Positions 1-9,539 of a stretch of DNA of 64,000 nt are shown here, in pieces. Under the pieces are notes generated by a model. That model worked only from the letters and a program-made list of their open reading frames with translations. It was not told the origin of the DNA and searched no databases. Numbering within the stretch: position 1 is the stretch's first letter; each line of letters begins with the position of its first letter. Both the position numbers and the translations under genes were made by a program. The stretch is taken from contig CAWDGV010000002.1 of assembly GCA_963801985.1 (NCBI GenBank), positions 1 to 64,000 of the forward strand, read 5' to 3'. The stretch is from JABDQZ01 sp963801985. Lineage in GTDB: Bacteria; Pseudomonadota; Gammaproteobacteria; Chromatiales; Chromatiaceae.

Positions 1-167
1 AGGTCGTTATTGCCTTTCAGATCAGAATGCCAGTCTGCAAAGCGTTCACCGCGGTAATCCACCTCTTCAAGCTTGTGCCGCTGAATCATGGTACCCATGG
101 CCCCATCGAGCACCAGGATACGTTCAGACATCAGTTTATTCAGTTCATCAGTACGGTTTTCAGGCAT
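1..167 (-). CDS. metH: Methionine synthase MetH, N-terminal fragment (runs off the window)
   Basis: The reverse strand from an ATG at 167 reads about 55 codons without a stop to the window edge. The product contains the stretch ILVLDGAMGTMIQ, the conserved start of the homocysteine-binding (S-methyltransferase) domain of B12-dependent methionine synthase. The family enzyme transfers a methyl group from methyl-tetrahydrofolate to homocysteine in the cytoplasm. The rest of this very large protein lies outside the window. The start is preceded by a dispersed repeat arm at 185-215. BHMT-type methyltransferases share the fold, but the DGAMGTM context favours MetH. Confidence 0.85.
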   Translation of the reverse strand, partial: MPENRTDELNKLMSERILVLDGAMGTMIQRHKLEEVDYRGERFADWHSDLKGNND

Positions 168-184
168 AACAAATTCCAAAAAAA

Positions 185-215
185 TTCACCACAAAGGACA
201 CTAAGGATCACAAAG
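185..215 (-). repeat. Dispersed repeat family 1, locus 1, arm beside metH
   Basis: This arm has the core TTCACCACAAAGGACACTAA followed by GGATCACAAAG. It lies just upstream of the metH start and is inverted relative to a partner at 436-467. Matching arm pairs occur at 6194/6330 and 42982/43192. The inner sequences of the three loci do not look alike. Confidence 0.75.
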
Positions 216-410
216 ATTTGTTAAAAGTTTGCCCTTTTGAGATCTTTATGGCGATTAAAATGATGCGGATTTTAACAGATCAGGCTCAACTTGAGTGAGG
301 AATTAGATGCCCAGCCACCTTGATAACTAACGATAAAAACGAAACTGGATTTCGACCCGACCCGGTTCATTGCCAATAACACATAGGGCTAAGTATTTCC
401 GAATCGGAAA

Positions 411-1719
411 TTACCACCAGCATAATACTTTGCTGCTCTGTGATCTCTGTGTGCTCTGTGGTTCAAAATCAATGAGTCTTCTCTTCACCAACTCGATATG
501 CTGTCGCAGATCGTACAGCTGGCTGGCAAAAGATAATGGCACACTGACGTGAATCACTTCCTGGTCAATTTCCTCCAGCTTTTGCTTCAATGCCTCGATA
601 TCCGGATCGGGCCGGGAATGTGCCAGGTCAATCTGCTCAAGTGACTGGTACCAGCGATAAATCTTGGAACGCATGCGCCAGGTGTAAATCGGCGGCATGA
701 TTTTCATCAGCGGAATCATCAACACCACCAGCGGCAGAATCATGACCTTCAAACGGTCAATCAGGCTCGCCAGGCGGAAAGAAAGATAGCGCTGCAGGAA
801 AGGAGGACCATATTTATAGAAACGCCGGGCCTCCGGGCTTAAAGGGAATTCTGAAAAATTGGCATTGGGAAACTCGCCATTATCTTCAAACCAGCCACCG
901 GGGCCGTGAATTTCTTCAGCCGCCTGCAGTAACAGATCCTGAATCGCCGGGTGCAAATCTTCATGCACCACGAGACTGGCCGTGGAGGCCAGCAACACCT
1001 TTTCCTCGGCCGGGATATCCCTGGACAGGTCGACCATGCCCTGCGGCAATACCACATGCGTCAGGTATTTCATGCGGCGCTCATAGCCTTCTGCACGCTG
1101 AAAATTCATCAGCGCAATGGATTCATCCTCCAAAAAGGCGCGGACTTTATCCGAAGCGGCCGAGGCCACCATGAAAACCGCATCCACCTCGGATGCTTTC
1201 AACAATGCCAGGGGGTCACCTGCGTTATCTTCAAACAAGTTCACTTTGCCTTGCAATTCATTGGCAAACAAAAGACGCATCACCAGCGCACGCGTGCCAC
1301 TGCCCTCGGCGCCAATCACAAGGCGTTTTCCTGCCAGGTCAGACAGTTTTACCGGTACTTCACCCTGACGAAAAAAAACCCACAGGGGTTCATGATAGAG
1401 ACTACCCAGCGTTAACAATTCCGCCTCATCAACATCATTGGCCGTTCCACCCTGGACAAAGCCCACCGAAGCCTTGCCATTTTTCAGGTTTTCAATGTTT
1501 TCCACTGAACCCTGGCTGACACGCAGAATCACGTCAATGCCATGCTGTTCCAGAAACGATTGATACTGACGGGCAAACTGGTCATAAGCCCCACCCTGCT
1601 GCCCGGTAGAAAAAATGATTTCCTTGGGCGGAGCCGGGTCAACAAACTGGTAGGCGAAGCTGAAGCCCTAAAACCGTCAATAAGACAGGAAAAAACCATG
1701 TTGCAACTTGAGAACGCAT
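411..1719 (-). pseudogene. TAXI-family TRAP transporter solute-binding protein, frameshifted in the signal peptide
   Basis: The open frame reads through IIFSTGQQGGAYDQFARQ and GKRLVIGAEGSGTR, typical of the TAXI type of TRAP substrate-binding protein (periplasmic binding of small organic acids). A hydrophobic segment follows near the C-terminus (LKVMILPLVVLMIPLMK), then a coiled-coil tail, so the protein may be membrane-tethered. The frame is blocked by TAG at 1668-1670. Starting from the ATG at 1719 gives a signal peptide (MRSQVATWFFPVLLTVLG) that joins the mature frame perfectly if one base of the CCC run at 1666-1668 is removed. The lesion is therefore a single extra base. If the upstream part is lost, an internal GTG at 1532 is the next possible start. 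No TRAP membrane subunit gene is adjacent. Confidence 0.75.
436..467 (+). repeat. Dispersed repeat family 1, locus 1, arm at the end of the TAXI gene
   Basis: The sequence CTCTGTGTGCTCTGTGGTTC and its flank are the inverted partner of 185-215. It overlaps the last codons of the TAXI gene, so roughly 15 C-terminal residues (Q-S-T-Q-R-S-Q-S-S-K and on) are encoded by the repeat rather than by the ancestral protein. Confidence 0.75.
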
Positions 1720-1810
1720 CAAATTTCTATTCAACTAATTAACACTTCTGCCTGATATACTTGGCCAACAGTATATTATTTTGATATCAATATCGTTCAT
1801 AATAGCTTAT

Positions 1811-2124
1811 ATGCCAAAGCAAGCCGAAAGAAAGATCTGGAAAAGTCTCTTTCCAGAAGATTACTGCTGGAGCTCAGCCGAGAACAATGAAATAGCATTA
1901 TTTCATGCATGCTCAGGAAATATTCTTCTCCTGAATCCTTTGGCCGAATTTCTTTTTGAAAAACCTTGCAAGCCTCATCGCTAGAAACTGATTCACTTCT
2001 AAATAGAATCGAAGAAAACTTTAATATAAAAATCGATCAGGAAATCGTCATTTCTGTAAACAGTACTCTGCGGCAATTCACTTCTCTTGGGCTTATAGAA
2101 GAAACTTACGATGAAAATTGCTGA
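1811..2124 (+). pseudogene. PqqD-like protein of the HPr-rel-A type, frameshifted
   Basis: An ATG at 1811 opens a frame reading KIWKSLFPEDYCWSSAEN and SGNILLLNPLAEFLFE, the pattern of small PqqD-family proteins. It stops early at 1982-1984. The -1 frame continues with SLETDSLLNRIEENFNIKID and SLGLIEETYDENC to a TGA at 2122-2124. Adding one A to the A5 run at 1959-1963 joins the halves into a normal-looking protein of about 104 residues. PqqD relatives act as peptide-binding chaperones in peptide-modification systems; here the partner is inferred from the next gene, which it overlaps by 14 nt. Read as one gene with a homopolymer deletion, either a real mutation or a sequencing error. Confidence 0.6.
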
Positions 2125-3025
2125 TCTGACACAAAAACAACTTCATAAAAAAATTAAGTCAGGAGATTTTAGAATTTCGATTGGCCCATTTAATATCGAT
2201 CTACAATCGCCCTTTAAACAGGTCAGTCATGGTATTGCCTTACTTTATCCGGATTATACCATGCCAGGTGACTGTGAATTTATAGATTTTAAAATTGAAA
2301 TTAGTCCGCCGAACAATTATCGCCGCTGGATAAAACCACAGGCCAATTTTAATTTTTTTGAGCTCAAACCATTTAAACCTTTACCAGCCAACCAGACATT
2401 CGCCTTGTTTGAATGGGGTTTAAACTGGTGCATTGCAAGCAACGCACATAATTACAGTATCATTCACTCAGCTGTAGTAGCTAAAAATGATGTTGCGATC
2501 ATAATGCCCGGCACACCAGGCTCAGGAAAAAGCACACTTTGCGCTGCTATGATGCTAAAAGGCTGGCGCCTGTTATCTGATGAAATGGCCCTCTTATCCA
2601 ACAACTCACTAAAACTAACACCTGTGCCACGCCCCGTGAGCCTGAAAAACGAGTCCATTGATATTATTTCAAGACGTCAAAGGGATCTTATTTTTGGGCC
2701 CTTAGCTCATGACACCTCAAAAGGCACGGTAACTCATATTAGAGCCTCTGCAGAAAGCATTATTCATGCAGACAAAAATGCAACGCCACGTTTACTTATC
2801 CTGCCTAAGTACAAAAAAAATGCGCAAACAACCCTGATAAAATTATCCAAGCCACGTGCTTTTATGGAACTAATGGAAAATACCTTCAATTACCATATTC
2901 TAGGCAAACAAAGCGGGGAGCTCATAAATAAGCTACTGGAACAAATTCATTGCTACCAGTTTAGCTATTCTGACCTGGATGATGCTATCGACAGGCTGGA
3001 AGCACTTCTTATGGAACAGGCATGA
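2111..3025 (+). CDS. HprK-related kinase A
   Basis: The 304-residue product carries a P-loop, GTPGSGKST, at about residues 134-142 and the acidic segment LLSDEMALL about 20 residues later. This is the arrangement in HPr kinase/phosphorylase homologues, but the protein lacks the N-terminal domain of true HprK. Members of this family, HprK-related kinase A, are known from a cassette with a PqqD-like protein and a nucleotidyltransferase-like protein; both neighbours are present here. The substrate of the kinase is not established. The gene is intact, although both cassette neighbours carry lesions. The local sequence is clearly more AT-rich than the window average, consistent with horizontal acquisition. 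Confidence 0.8.
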   Translation: MKIADLTQKQLHKKIKSGDFRISIGPFNIDLQSPFKQVSHGIALLYPDYTMPGDCEFIDFKIEISPPNNYRRWIKPQANFNFFELKPFKPLPANQTFALFEWGLNWCIASNAHNYSIIHSAVVAKNDVAIIMPGTPGSGKSTLCAAMMLKGWRLLSDEMALLSNNSLKLTPVPRPVSLKNESIDIISRRQRDLIFGPLAHDTSKGTVTHIRASAESIIHADKNATPRLLILPKYKKNAQTTLIKLSKPRAFMELMENTFNYHILGKQSGELINKLLEQIHCYQFSYSDLDDAIDRLEALLMEQA

Positions 3026-4150
3026 ACAAAAAGACTTTCCTCTTCTTATTCAGGTCATTCAACCCCTGCTTTAATCCAGAACTTCTCCAATCGTGATTGG
3101 ACATTACTACTACACCAAGCACGACGCAACCAACTGGTAGGCCGACTCCATGTCATTTTTCAAGAAAATTTACTTGATAACATCCCCCATAAACCGTTGT
3201 TACATTTAGAAGCTCTACGAAAAGTTTCAGAAGCTCAATGCAGAACCGTTAAAAGGGAAATAAAGCAACTGGATAACAATTGAGCCCAATTAGGCACACC
3301 CGTTATTTTATTGAAAGGCGCCGCTTATTGTGTTTCAAACCTGCCTTTTAGTCAGGGACGTTTATTCAGTGATATTGACATTTTGGTGCCCGTTACCCAT
3401 ATCGAACAAGCCGAAAAGACCCTAAAAAGACATGGCTGGATGGGCAGTCAGCATAACAAGTACGATCAAAAATACTACAGGGAATGGATGCATGAGATCC
3501 CTCCAATGAAACACACCAAGCGACTCACAGTGCTTGATATCCATCACAGCATCCTGCCTTTAACAGGAAAAATAAAGCTTGATGCCAGAAAACTAATTAC
3601 AGAAGCAACCCCTATTGAATCTAATCATTTTAATGAAATCTATCGCTTAAATGATACAGATTTACTCCTTCACAGCATTGCTCATTTGTTTCTTGACGGT
3701 GAATTCAAAAATGGACTGCGAGACCTAGTCGACATATTGACAATCATAAAATTCAAAGAGGAAACTCCTGGGTTCTGGAACCAACTTATCCATCGAGCAT
3801 CAGAACTCGGCGTTGCAAGACAATTATATTATGCCGTCATAACATGTGAATCTATTTTAGGAGCGCCAATAAAAAATGATGTACTCAATCTAGTCGAGCC
3901 ATATTCACCAAAAACGGGTAAACAATTTATGTTGGCTCTTTTTAGCCATGTCATGATAAAAAGAATCAGCAACCAAAACCAAATCATGAATTCAATTGCT
4001 GGCTTCTTGTTATTTTTAAGGTCGCATTATATGAAAATGCCATTAAAGCTGCTTATTCCTCACTTATTCATCAAGACATTTTTAACAAGCGAGGAAAGTG
4101 CCCAAGACAAGCGGCTGCAAAAAATATTTAAAATGAATCAGCCACAATAG
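3022..4150 (+). pseudogene. Nucleotidyltransferase-family protein of the HPr-rel-A cassette, disrupted
   Basis: The intact part (about 280 codons to 4150) contains LLKGAAY and GRLFSDIDILVPV, the metal-binding DxD region of the nucleotidyltransferase-like family (Pfam NTP_transf_5 type), followed by a helical C-terminal half. Upstream homology continues in the same frame (SNRDWTLLLHQARRNQL from about 3090) but is cut by an in-frame TGA at 3281-3283. From the ATG at 3022, which overlaps the end of the kinase gene, the N-terminus needs one base added in the A5 run near 3027-3031 and one in the C4 run near 3062-3065 to read LLIQVIQPPALIQNF. That makes one nonsense and two likely frameshift lesions, so the gene is probably non-functional unless these are assembly errors. 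Confidence 0.65.
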
Positions 4151-4185
4151 ATAAAAAGAAAGAATTATTATCTAGAAATAAGGAA

Positions 4186-5007
4186 CTAAATTAGAGCGCC
4201 CCATGGACGATTTGCCAAAATAGTATTTAACACTAATTCAGCATCATCTCCAGAAACATAATCTTTATACCAGCTATTATAATTGGATTTACCAATACAT
4301 TCGTTTTCCTGATCGTCCCAGGTACTGTAGAGCAAATCAGCAGCGCCGGTTAAGTTCAGGTTTGCTGAGCCGCCCTGAGTTGTCCACAAAGCTGACAATT
4401 GTGACAAGGAAACAACATAATTTTCAATAGTCAACGCATTCAGATACGCAGCCGTAAATGCCCTTTCAACACGATAGGAGCTGTTATCACATAGCGCTGT
4501 TAACAAAGATACAGAAGAACCTCCTCCAAAAATATCACTGAACTTGGTACCTGTAACCATTGAAACTGTGACTGTAGCTTCAACTTTGTCTTTATTTTTG
4601 CATTCAGGTTCATCAGAAGGACAAGTCTTTACAGTAGTTTTCCCGACATCTTCATATTCACTGCAGAGCAAAATATAACTATTCATTGTTTGCTGATCAG
4701 TGTCCGAATAATAAACATGTTTGGTCTTGAAATCGGGCATCAGGCCATTCAAACCGATCCAGTGATGACCAGCTTTCCAAAAACCCGGACTGCACCCTGG
4801 GACACAAAAAGCCTCCTGAGGCTGAGAAAGATTTCCAGATAAAACTTCAGAAAGACATAGAATATTTCCGCCAAAAGCCCGGCGAGCAGAGAGACTCGCA
4901 ACAATTGGAGAAGCTATCAGGCCTGCCTTAGTAAAATTTCTTCTCGTTTCTGAAACCTTGACTTTTCCAGACTCTTCATCAGGAATATGATTTTTTTTAT
5001 CTATCAC
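4186..5007 (-). CDS. Tat-exported cysteine-rich protein with a C-S-P-G-F-W-K motif
   Basis: The 273-residue product starts at a GTG (5007) with GGAG 7 nt upstream. The N-terminus has T-R-R-N-F-T-K at residues 21-27 followed by a hydrophobic stretch, the layout of a twin-arginine signal. The mature part contains eight cysteines and CVPGCSPGFWKAGHHW at about residues 68-83. C-x-P-G-F/Y-W-K motifs are seen in secreted proteins of unknown function in several phyla. I know of no assigned activity. The gene is convergent with the kinase A cassette, 35 nt away and in the same AT-rich island, so it may be the cassette's target; this is inference. The frame is intact. Confidence 0.6.
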   Translation of the reverse strand: MIDKKNHIPDEESGKVKVSETRRNFTKAGLIASPIVASLSARRAFGGNILCLSEVLSGNLSQPQEAFCVPGCSPGFWKAGHHWIGLNGLMPDFKTKHVYYSDTDQQTMNSYILLCSEYEDVGKTTVKTCPSDEPECKNKDKVEATVTVSMVTGTKFSDIFGGGSSVSLLTALCDNSSYRVERAFTAAYLNALTIENYVVSLSQLSALWTTQGGSANLNLTGAADLLYSTWDDQENECIGKSNYNSWYKDYVSGDDAELVLNTILANRPWGALI

Positions 5008-5165
5008 GTTGAATCTCCAAAGATACTAAATCTTTATTTTATTCTATAATGCAATATCTATGCCTCAATGTAAATTAATTTATTAAAATCAAGTGATTAA
5101 AGTTACATGAACCAGCAAGCCCAGCCAATAAAACCCATGATTGTAAAAAAAACTGACACTATTAA

Positions 5166-6168
5166 TCAGGGATTAAATTCGCTCGAAATCTGTATTTCAA
5201 GAAGGCAGCTCAAGTCATCCAACTCCGGATAAACGCCTTTCAGCTGCCTGATATAACCCACAGTTCTCGGAATATCTTTCAGGTAACCATCCTTGCCATC
5301 ACGAATAAACAGTCGTGCAAAAATGCCCGCCGCTTTCAGATGGCGCTGCACCCCCATCAGGTCAAACCAGCGCAGAAATTTTTCTTCATCTTCCGGCTCT
5401 TAACAAGCCGGACTGAATACATAACTGACAATATCCCATCGCCCAGTCAACCACCTGTTCACGCGGCCATTCGATATAGCAGTCCTTGATCAGCGACACC
5501 AGGTCATAGGTAATCGGACCGGAAACCGCATCCTGAAAATCCAGGATCCCGGGCGTTGGCCCGGCAATCTCTTCGGGAATGATCATCAAGTTACGTGAAT
5601 GATAGTCACGGTGCACGCACACCTGCGGTTGCTCCAGTGCATTATCAGCCAGCAGCTCAAAAGCCTCGTCCAGCACGTGATTGTCATCATCCGTTAATTC
5701 AACACCAAGATGTTTTTGCAGCAGCCATTCACGAAACAGCTCCATCTCCCGCAACAGCATGGGCCTGTCATATTCAGGCAAACCTTCGGTATCACAGGTT
5801 GCCTGCAATACCATCAAGGCTGATAAGGCATCACCGTAATGACGATCAACATTGGTTTCATCCAATACATCCAGATACAAGGTACTGCCCAGGTCACCCA
5901 GCAGCAGAAAACCCTGCTGATGATCTTCTTCAATAATGCCGGGTACATTCAGGCCCAGCGACTCGAACTGGCGGGCAATACGCACGAAAGGTTCACAGTC
6001 TTCCTTTTCCGGCGGCGCATCCATGGCGATATGGGTATTACCATCGCTCAGGGTAACCCGAAAATAGCGACGGAAGCTGGCATCGCCACTGGCTGGCGTA
6101 ATTTCAAATTCACCCAGGCCACAGTCATCCTTGAGCCAGTTTTCCAATTGTTTTAAACGTTCAGGCAT
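5166..6168 (-). pseudogene. amgK: AmgK-like anomeric amino-sugar kinase, frameshifted near the 3' end
   Basis: The product has the aminoglycoside phosphotransferase fold: CVHRDYHSRNLMI (catalytic Asp) and ILDFQDAVSGPITYDL (metal-binding Asp). It resembles AmgK, which phosphorylates MurNAc/GlcNAc at the anomeric carbon for peptidoglycan recycling. The chosen ATG at 6168 (MPERLKQLENWL) avoids codons in the repeat arm upstream. The frame ends prematurely after GLL at about 5400. The remainder (EPEDEEKFLRWFDLMGVQRH and on to 5166) is in another frame. Removing one T of the TT at 5400-5401 restores it. In Pseudomonas amgK is followed by murU and lies divergent from lptD; here the downstream position holds the Tat gene and murU is not in the window. 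Confidence 0.75.
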
Positions 6169-6193
6169 TTTTTGCACCAGTAATATAAAATTT

Positions 6194-6223
6194 TTCACCA
6201 CGAAGAACACAAAGGTCACTAAG
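6194..6223 (-). repeat. Dispersed repeat family 1, locus 2, arm beside amgK
   Basis: TTCACCACGAAGAACACAAA followed by GGTCACTAAG lies just upstream of the amgK start. It is inverted relative to 6301-6330, about 80 nt away. Confidence 0.8.
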
Positions 6224-6300
6224 ACTTCTATTGTTTTTCATCAAACCCGCTTTCATACCTTCCTCTCTGGAAAAGAGCACTGACTAACAGCATTGTTAAA

Positions 6301-6330
6301 CTTTGTGTTCTTTGTGTCCTTTGTGGTGAA
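6301..6330 (+). repeat. Dispersed repeat family 1, locus 2, arm at the end of the RND gene
   Basis: CTTTGTGTTC followed by TTTGTGTCCTTTGTGGTGAA is the inverted partner of 6194-6223. It begins right after the stop of the RND gene (6332), reading in the gene's direction. Confidence 0.8.
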
Positions 6331-6331
6331 A

Positions 6332-9300
6332 TCAATCTTCTTCAGACCGGATCTCATGACGGTCATCCAACCTACAAACCGGCCCTTCTTCATTCAATTC
6401 ATCTTTCTGTCCGATCAACCGATGCCAGTGATGAAAGGTCCATTCGCGCAGGTCATCAGCAATCAGGTAAAAACACGGCAGGGAAACTAAAATCAGCACC
6501 GTGGCGAATAATAAACCAAAGCCAAGGCTTACGGCCATCGGCGACAGGAAAGCCGTTTGACCCGTGGCAAAGAAGATCAACGGAGAAATCCCCAGGAATG
6601 TTGTGATACTGGTTAACAGGATTGGACGGATACGTACCCGCCCGGCTTCAACCATCGCCTCAACCCGGTTCCAGCCCTGCTTGCGCAATCGCTTGGCAAA
6701 GTCGACCAGGATCAAGGAATCATTCACCACGATCCCGGTCAGGGCCAGGAAGCCAATCATGGATAAAAACTGGATGTGATAACCAAACAACACATGCCCA
6801 AAGATCACGCCGATGATGCCGAAAGGAATGGCAAACATGACCACCAGCGGATCCAGCAGTGACTTGAACAGGCCGCCAGCACAAAAAAGATAATCGCCAG
6901 GGCAATCACCAGGGCGCGCTTCATACCCGCCATGGATTCTGCGGCTTCTTTCTTCTCGCCCAGAAACAACAACTCGTAACCCCTGGGCAAATCAGACATC
7001 AGGCTTTTTACCTGTTCAATCACCTGGTCCGGCGTGGAGACATCCTTGTCCACTTCAGCTGTTACCGTTGCCAGGCGTTGCATATCCCGGCGGTTGACCG
7101 TGTTGAAGCCCCGTTGACGAGTCACCTCGGCCACATCACTCAGGTAAACGCTGCGACCATCTTCCAACACGATTAATAATGACTCCAGCGCCAGGCCGTT
7201 TTGACGCAGGCTATCCGGGTAGATCAGCCTGACAGGGTATGCGTTTTTCATTCGAATTGACATAGACCACTTCCTGCCCCAGGAAACCGGTCCTGACCGT
7301 GTTGGCCAGTTGCTGCTGTGTCAGGCCGAGCTGGCGTCCACGCTCATTCAAGGCGTAATGAAATTCGAGCTTGCCGGGATCCATATCCTGGCGCACATCC
7401 GAGGTACCCGGCAGGCGTTCCAGCAGGTCAACAATTTGCCTGGCCTCCTCCTGCAGGGCATGCACATCAGGGCCGGTGACACCGATCTCGATATCAGCAC
7501 CGGCCGGCCCGCCCTGCGGGCGTAACACCGACATGCGCTGTATGCCGGTTACCGTCTGCAGTCGCTCACGTATCGCATTGATGATCTCTGCCGCCGGCCG
7601 TTCACGTGTGCCTTCCCAGTTAAAATTCAGACTGACGACCGGCGAAATAAAACGCTCGATAAAACCTTCAGGTTTCTGTTTTTTCAGATCAACAACCAGC
7701 TGGATATACTGACTGCCAAAACGAATGCGCTGAAAATCAATGAAGGTTACACCCACGTTGGTCAGCAGGGTATCCAGCTCATGTTCAGGTACCGTCTCGA
7801 AGACAATTTTTTCCAGCTTTTTAGCCAGTCGCTCGGAATCCTGCAGGCTGTAGGTATTGGTGGTTTCAACGTTGATAAAAAACTGGCCAACATCGACATG
7901 ACCAAATAGCAGGAATGGAATACGGGTTGCCGCAAACACAATAACAACCAGCAACAAGCCAATAGAGGCCATGCCAACCAGGTAACGGTTGTGCAACGAC
8001 CAGCGTAACAACTGGGTGTACTGTTCCAGATGCTTTCCCCAGTTGACCAGCTGTTTTCTGCTTTTGGTTTTTTTCTGCTGCAGCCATTCACTGGCATGAG
8101 AAGGCAATATGCCGAAAGCTTCCAGCAATGAACCGATCAGGGCTGCACTGACAACCGTCGGGATGACCGCAATAAAGGCTCCCATGGTGCCGCCAATGGC
8201 ATACATGGGCATGAAAGCAGCTACCGTTGTGGCTGTCGAAGCCATGACCGGCCAGAACACTTCACGGGCACCAATATAGGCCGCTTTTTTGGGCGTTTCG
8301 CCCACCTCAATATGCCGGTAAATATTCTCGGTAACAATAATGGCATCATCAACAATCAGGCCCAATGCAATTAAAAATGCAAACAGCGACACCATGTTAA
8401 TGCTGTGGCCAAAATAAAAAATGGCGATGACTGCGACCAGGAAAGAAACAGGAATGCCTAACGCGGTAATCAGGGCCACCCGGAAATTCAACATCAGGTA
8501 TAAAGCGGCAAGCACCAGTCCCAGGCCAACAATCCCGGAGGACTTGACGGTCTCAAGCCGTGTTTTTACGAAAATGGAAAGATCACTGAAGATTCCCGCC
8601 TTGACTGTTGGCGGCAACCTGGCTTCAAGCTCACTGACATAATCACGTACCAGTTGCGCAACCACGATGGTTGAGGAGTCTGCAGTTTTACTGACAGTGA
8701 GGTTTACCGAGGGTTGGCCATTAAAACGCCCCAGCGTCCTGGCTTCTTCAAAACGGTGCTCTATCCGGGCAATCTCGCCGAGGCGCAAAACGCCACCGTT
8801 GCCGTTACTTTTTACCGTAATGCGCGCCATCTGCTCCGGCACGGGCATCACTCCCTGCCCACGCAGACGAATATCACCTTCCACTGACTTAAGAGTCCCA
8901 CCAGGCAAATCCTGCAGGTTTTCGCGTAATGCGCGCGCTACCTGTTCCAGCGAAACGCGGTGGGCTGCCAACATCTGCGGATCCACTTCAACCCACAGCT
9001 CCCATTCCCGGTCACCGGAAACCCCGACGGAGGCAACACCGGGTAACTTGGACATTTCACGCTTTATGTCTTCTGACAGCTCATAGAGATAGGCATGCGA
9101 GACTTCACCAAACAGACTGACGGAAATAACCGGAAAACGTGTTTTCAGGCGCACCAGCTCAGGCTCCTCCGCCTCTTCCGGCAGATCTGTTACCTGGTCA
9201 AGCGCGGTGTCGGCATCGCGCATGAAGTCATCGACATCCGTACCGGCTTTCAACTTGATCAGGATGCTCGACATGCCTTCACTGCTGGTCGAGGTCATCA

Positions 9301-9529
9301 CATCAATATCCGGCAGACCATCAAACTCTTGCTCGATAGGCAGGGTAATCTGTTTTTCAACTTCTTCCGGTGATGCTCCTTCAAACAGGGTCATAATCCT
9401 GACCTTGTCTTTTTCAACTGACGGAAACATTTCCTGCGGCATTGAATACCATGCCTGGATACCGGCAATAACAATTAATGCCAGAAACAGGTTAACGATC
9501 AGCGGATTGCGGATGGAAAATCGGATCAC
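6332..9529 (-). pseudogene. RND-family efflux transporter permease, two frameshifts
   Basis: Three overlapping frames together encode one inner-membrane RND pump of about 1065 residues, the usual length. The first part starts at GTG 9529 (MIRFSIRNPLIVNLFL), includes LIVDDAIIVTENIYRHIE (the proton-relay Asp pair of TM4) and ends near 7211. The second (about 7258-6870) and third (down to 6332) supply the C-terminal porter and membrane domains, with FLALTGIVVNDSLILVDFAK. The joins need one A removed from the A5 run at about 7244-7248 and one G added at 6871-6877. The gene follows the adaptor gene by about 10 nt on the same strand. The exact drug specificity cannot be told. Confidence 0.8.
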
Positions 9530-9539
9530 CGGCGTTGAC

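Noticed and set aside
168..410. SAH riboswitch upstream of metH
   Set aside because: No recognisable core; the repeat arms account for part of the region.
951..1415. Plus-strand frames inside the TAXI gene
   Set aside because: They are shadows of the minus-strand gene, which has clear family motifs.
6169..6219. Longer N-terminus of amgK
   Set aside because: The extra codons read through the dispersed repeat arm.
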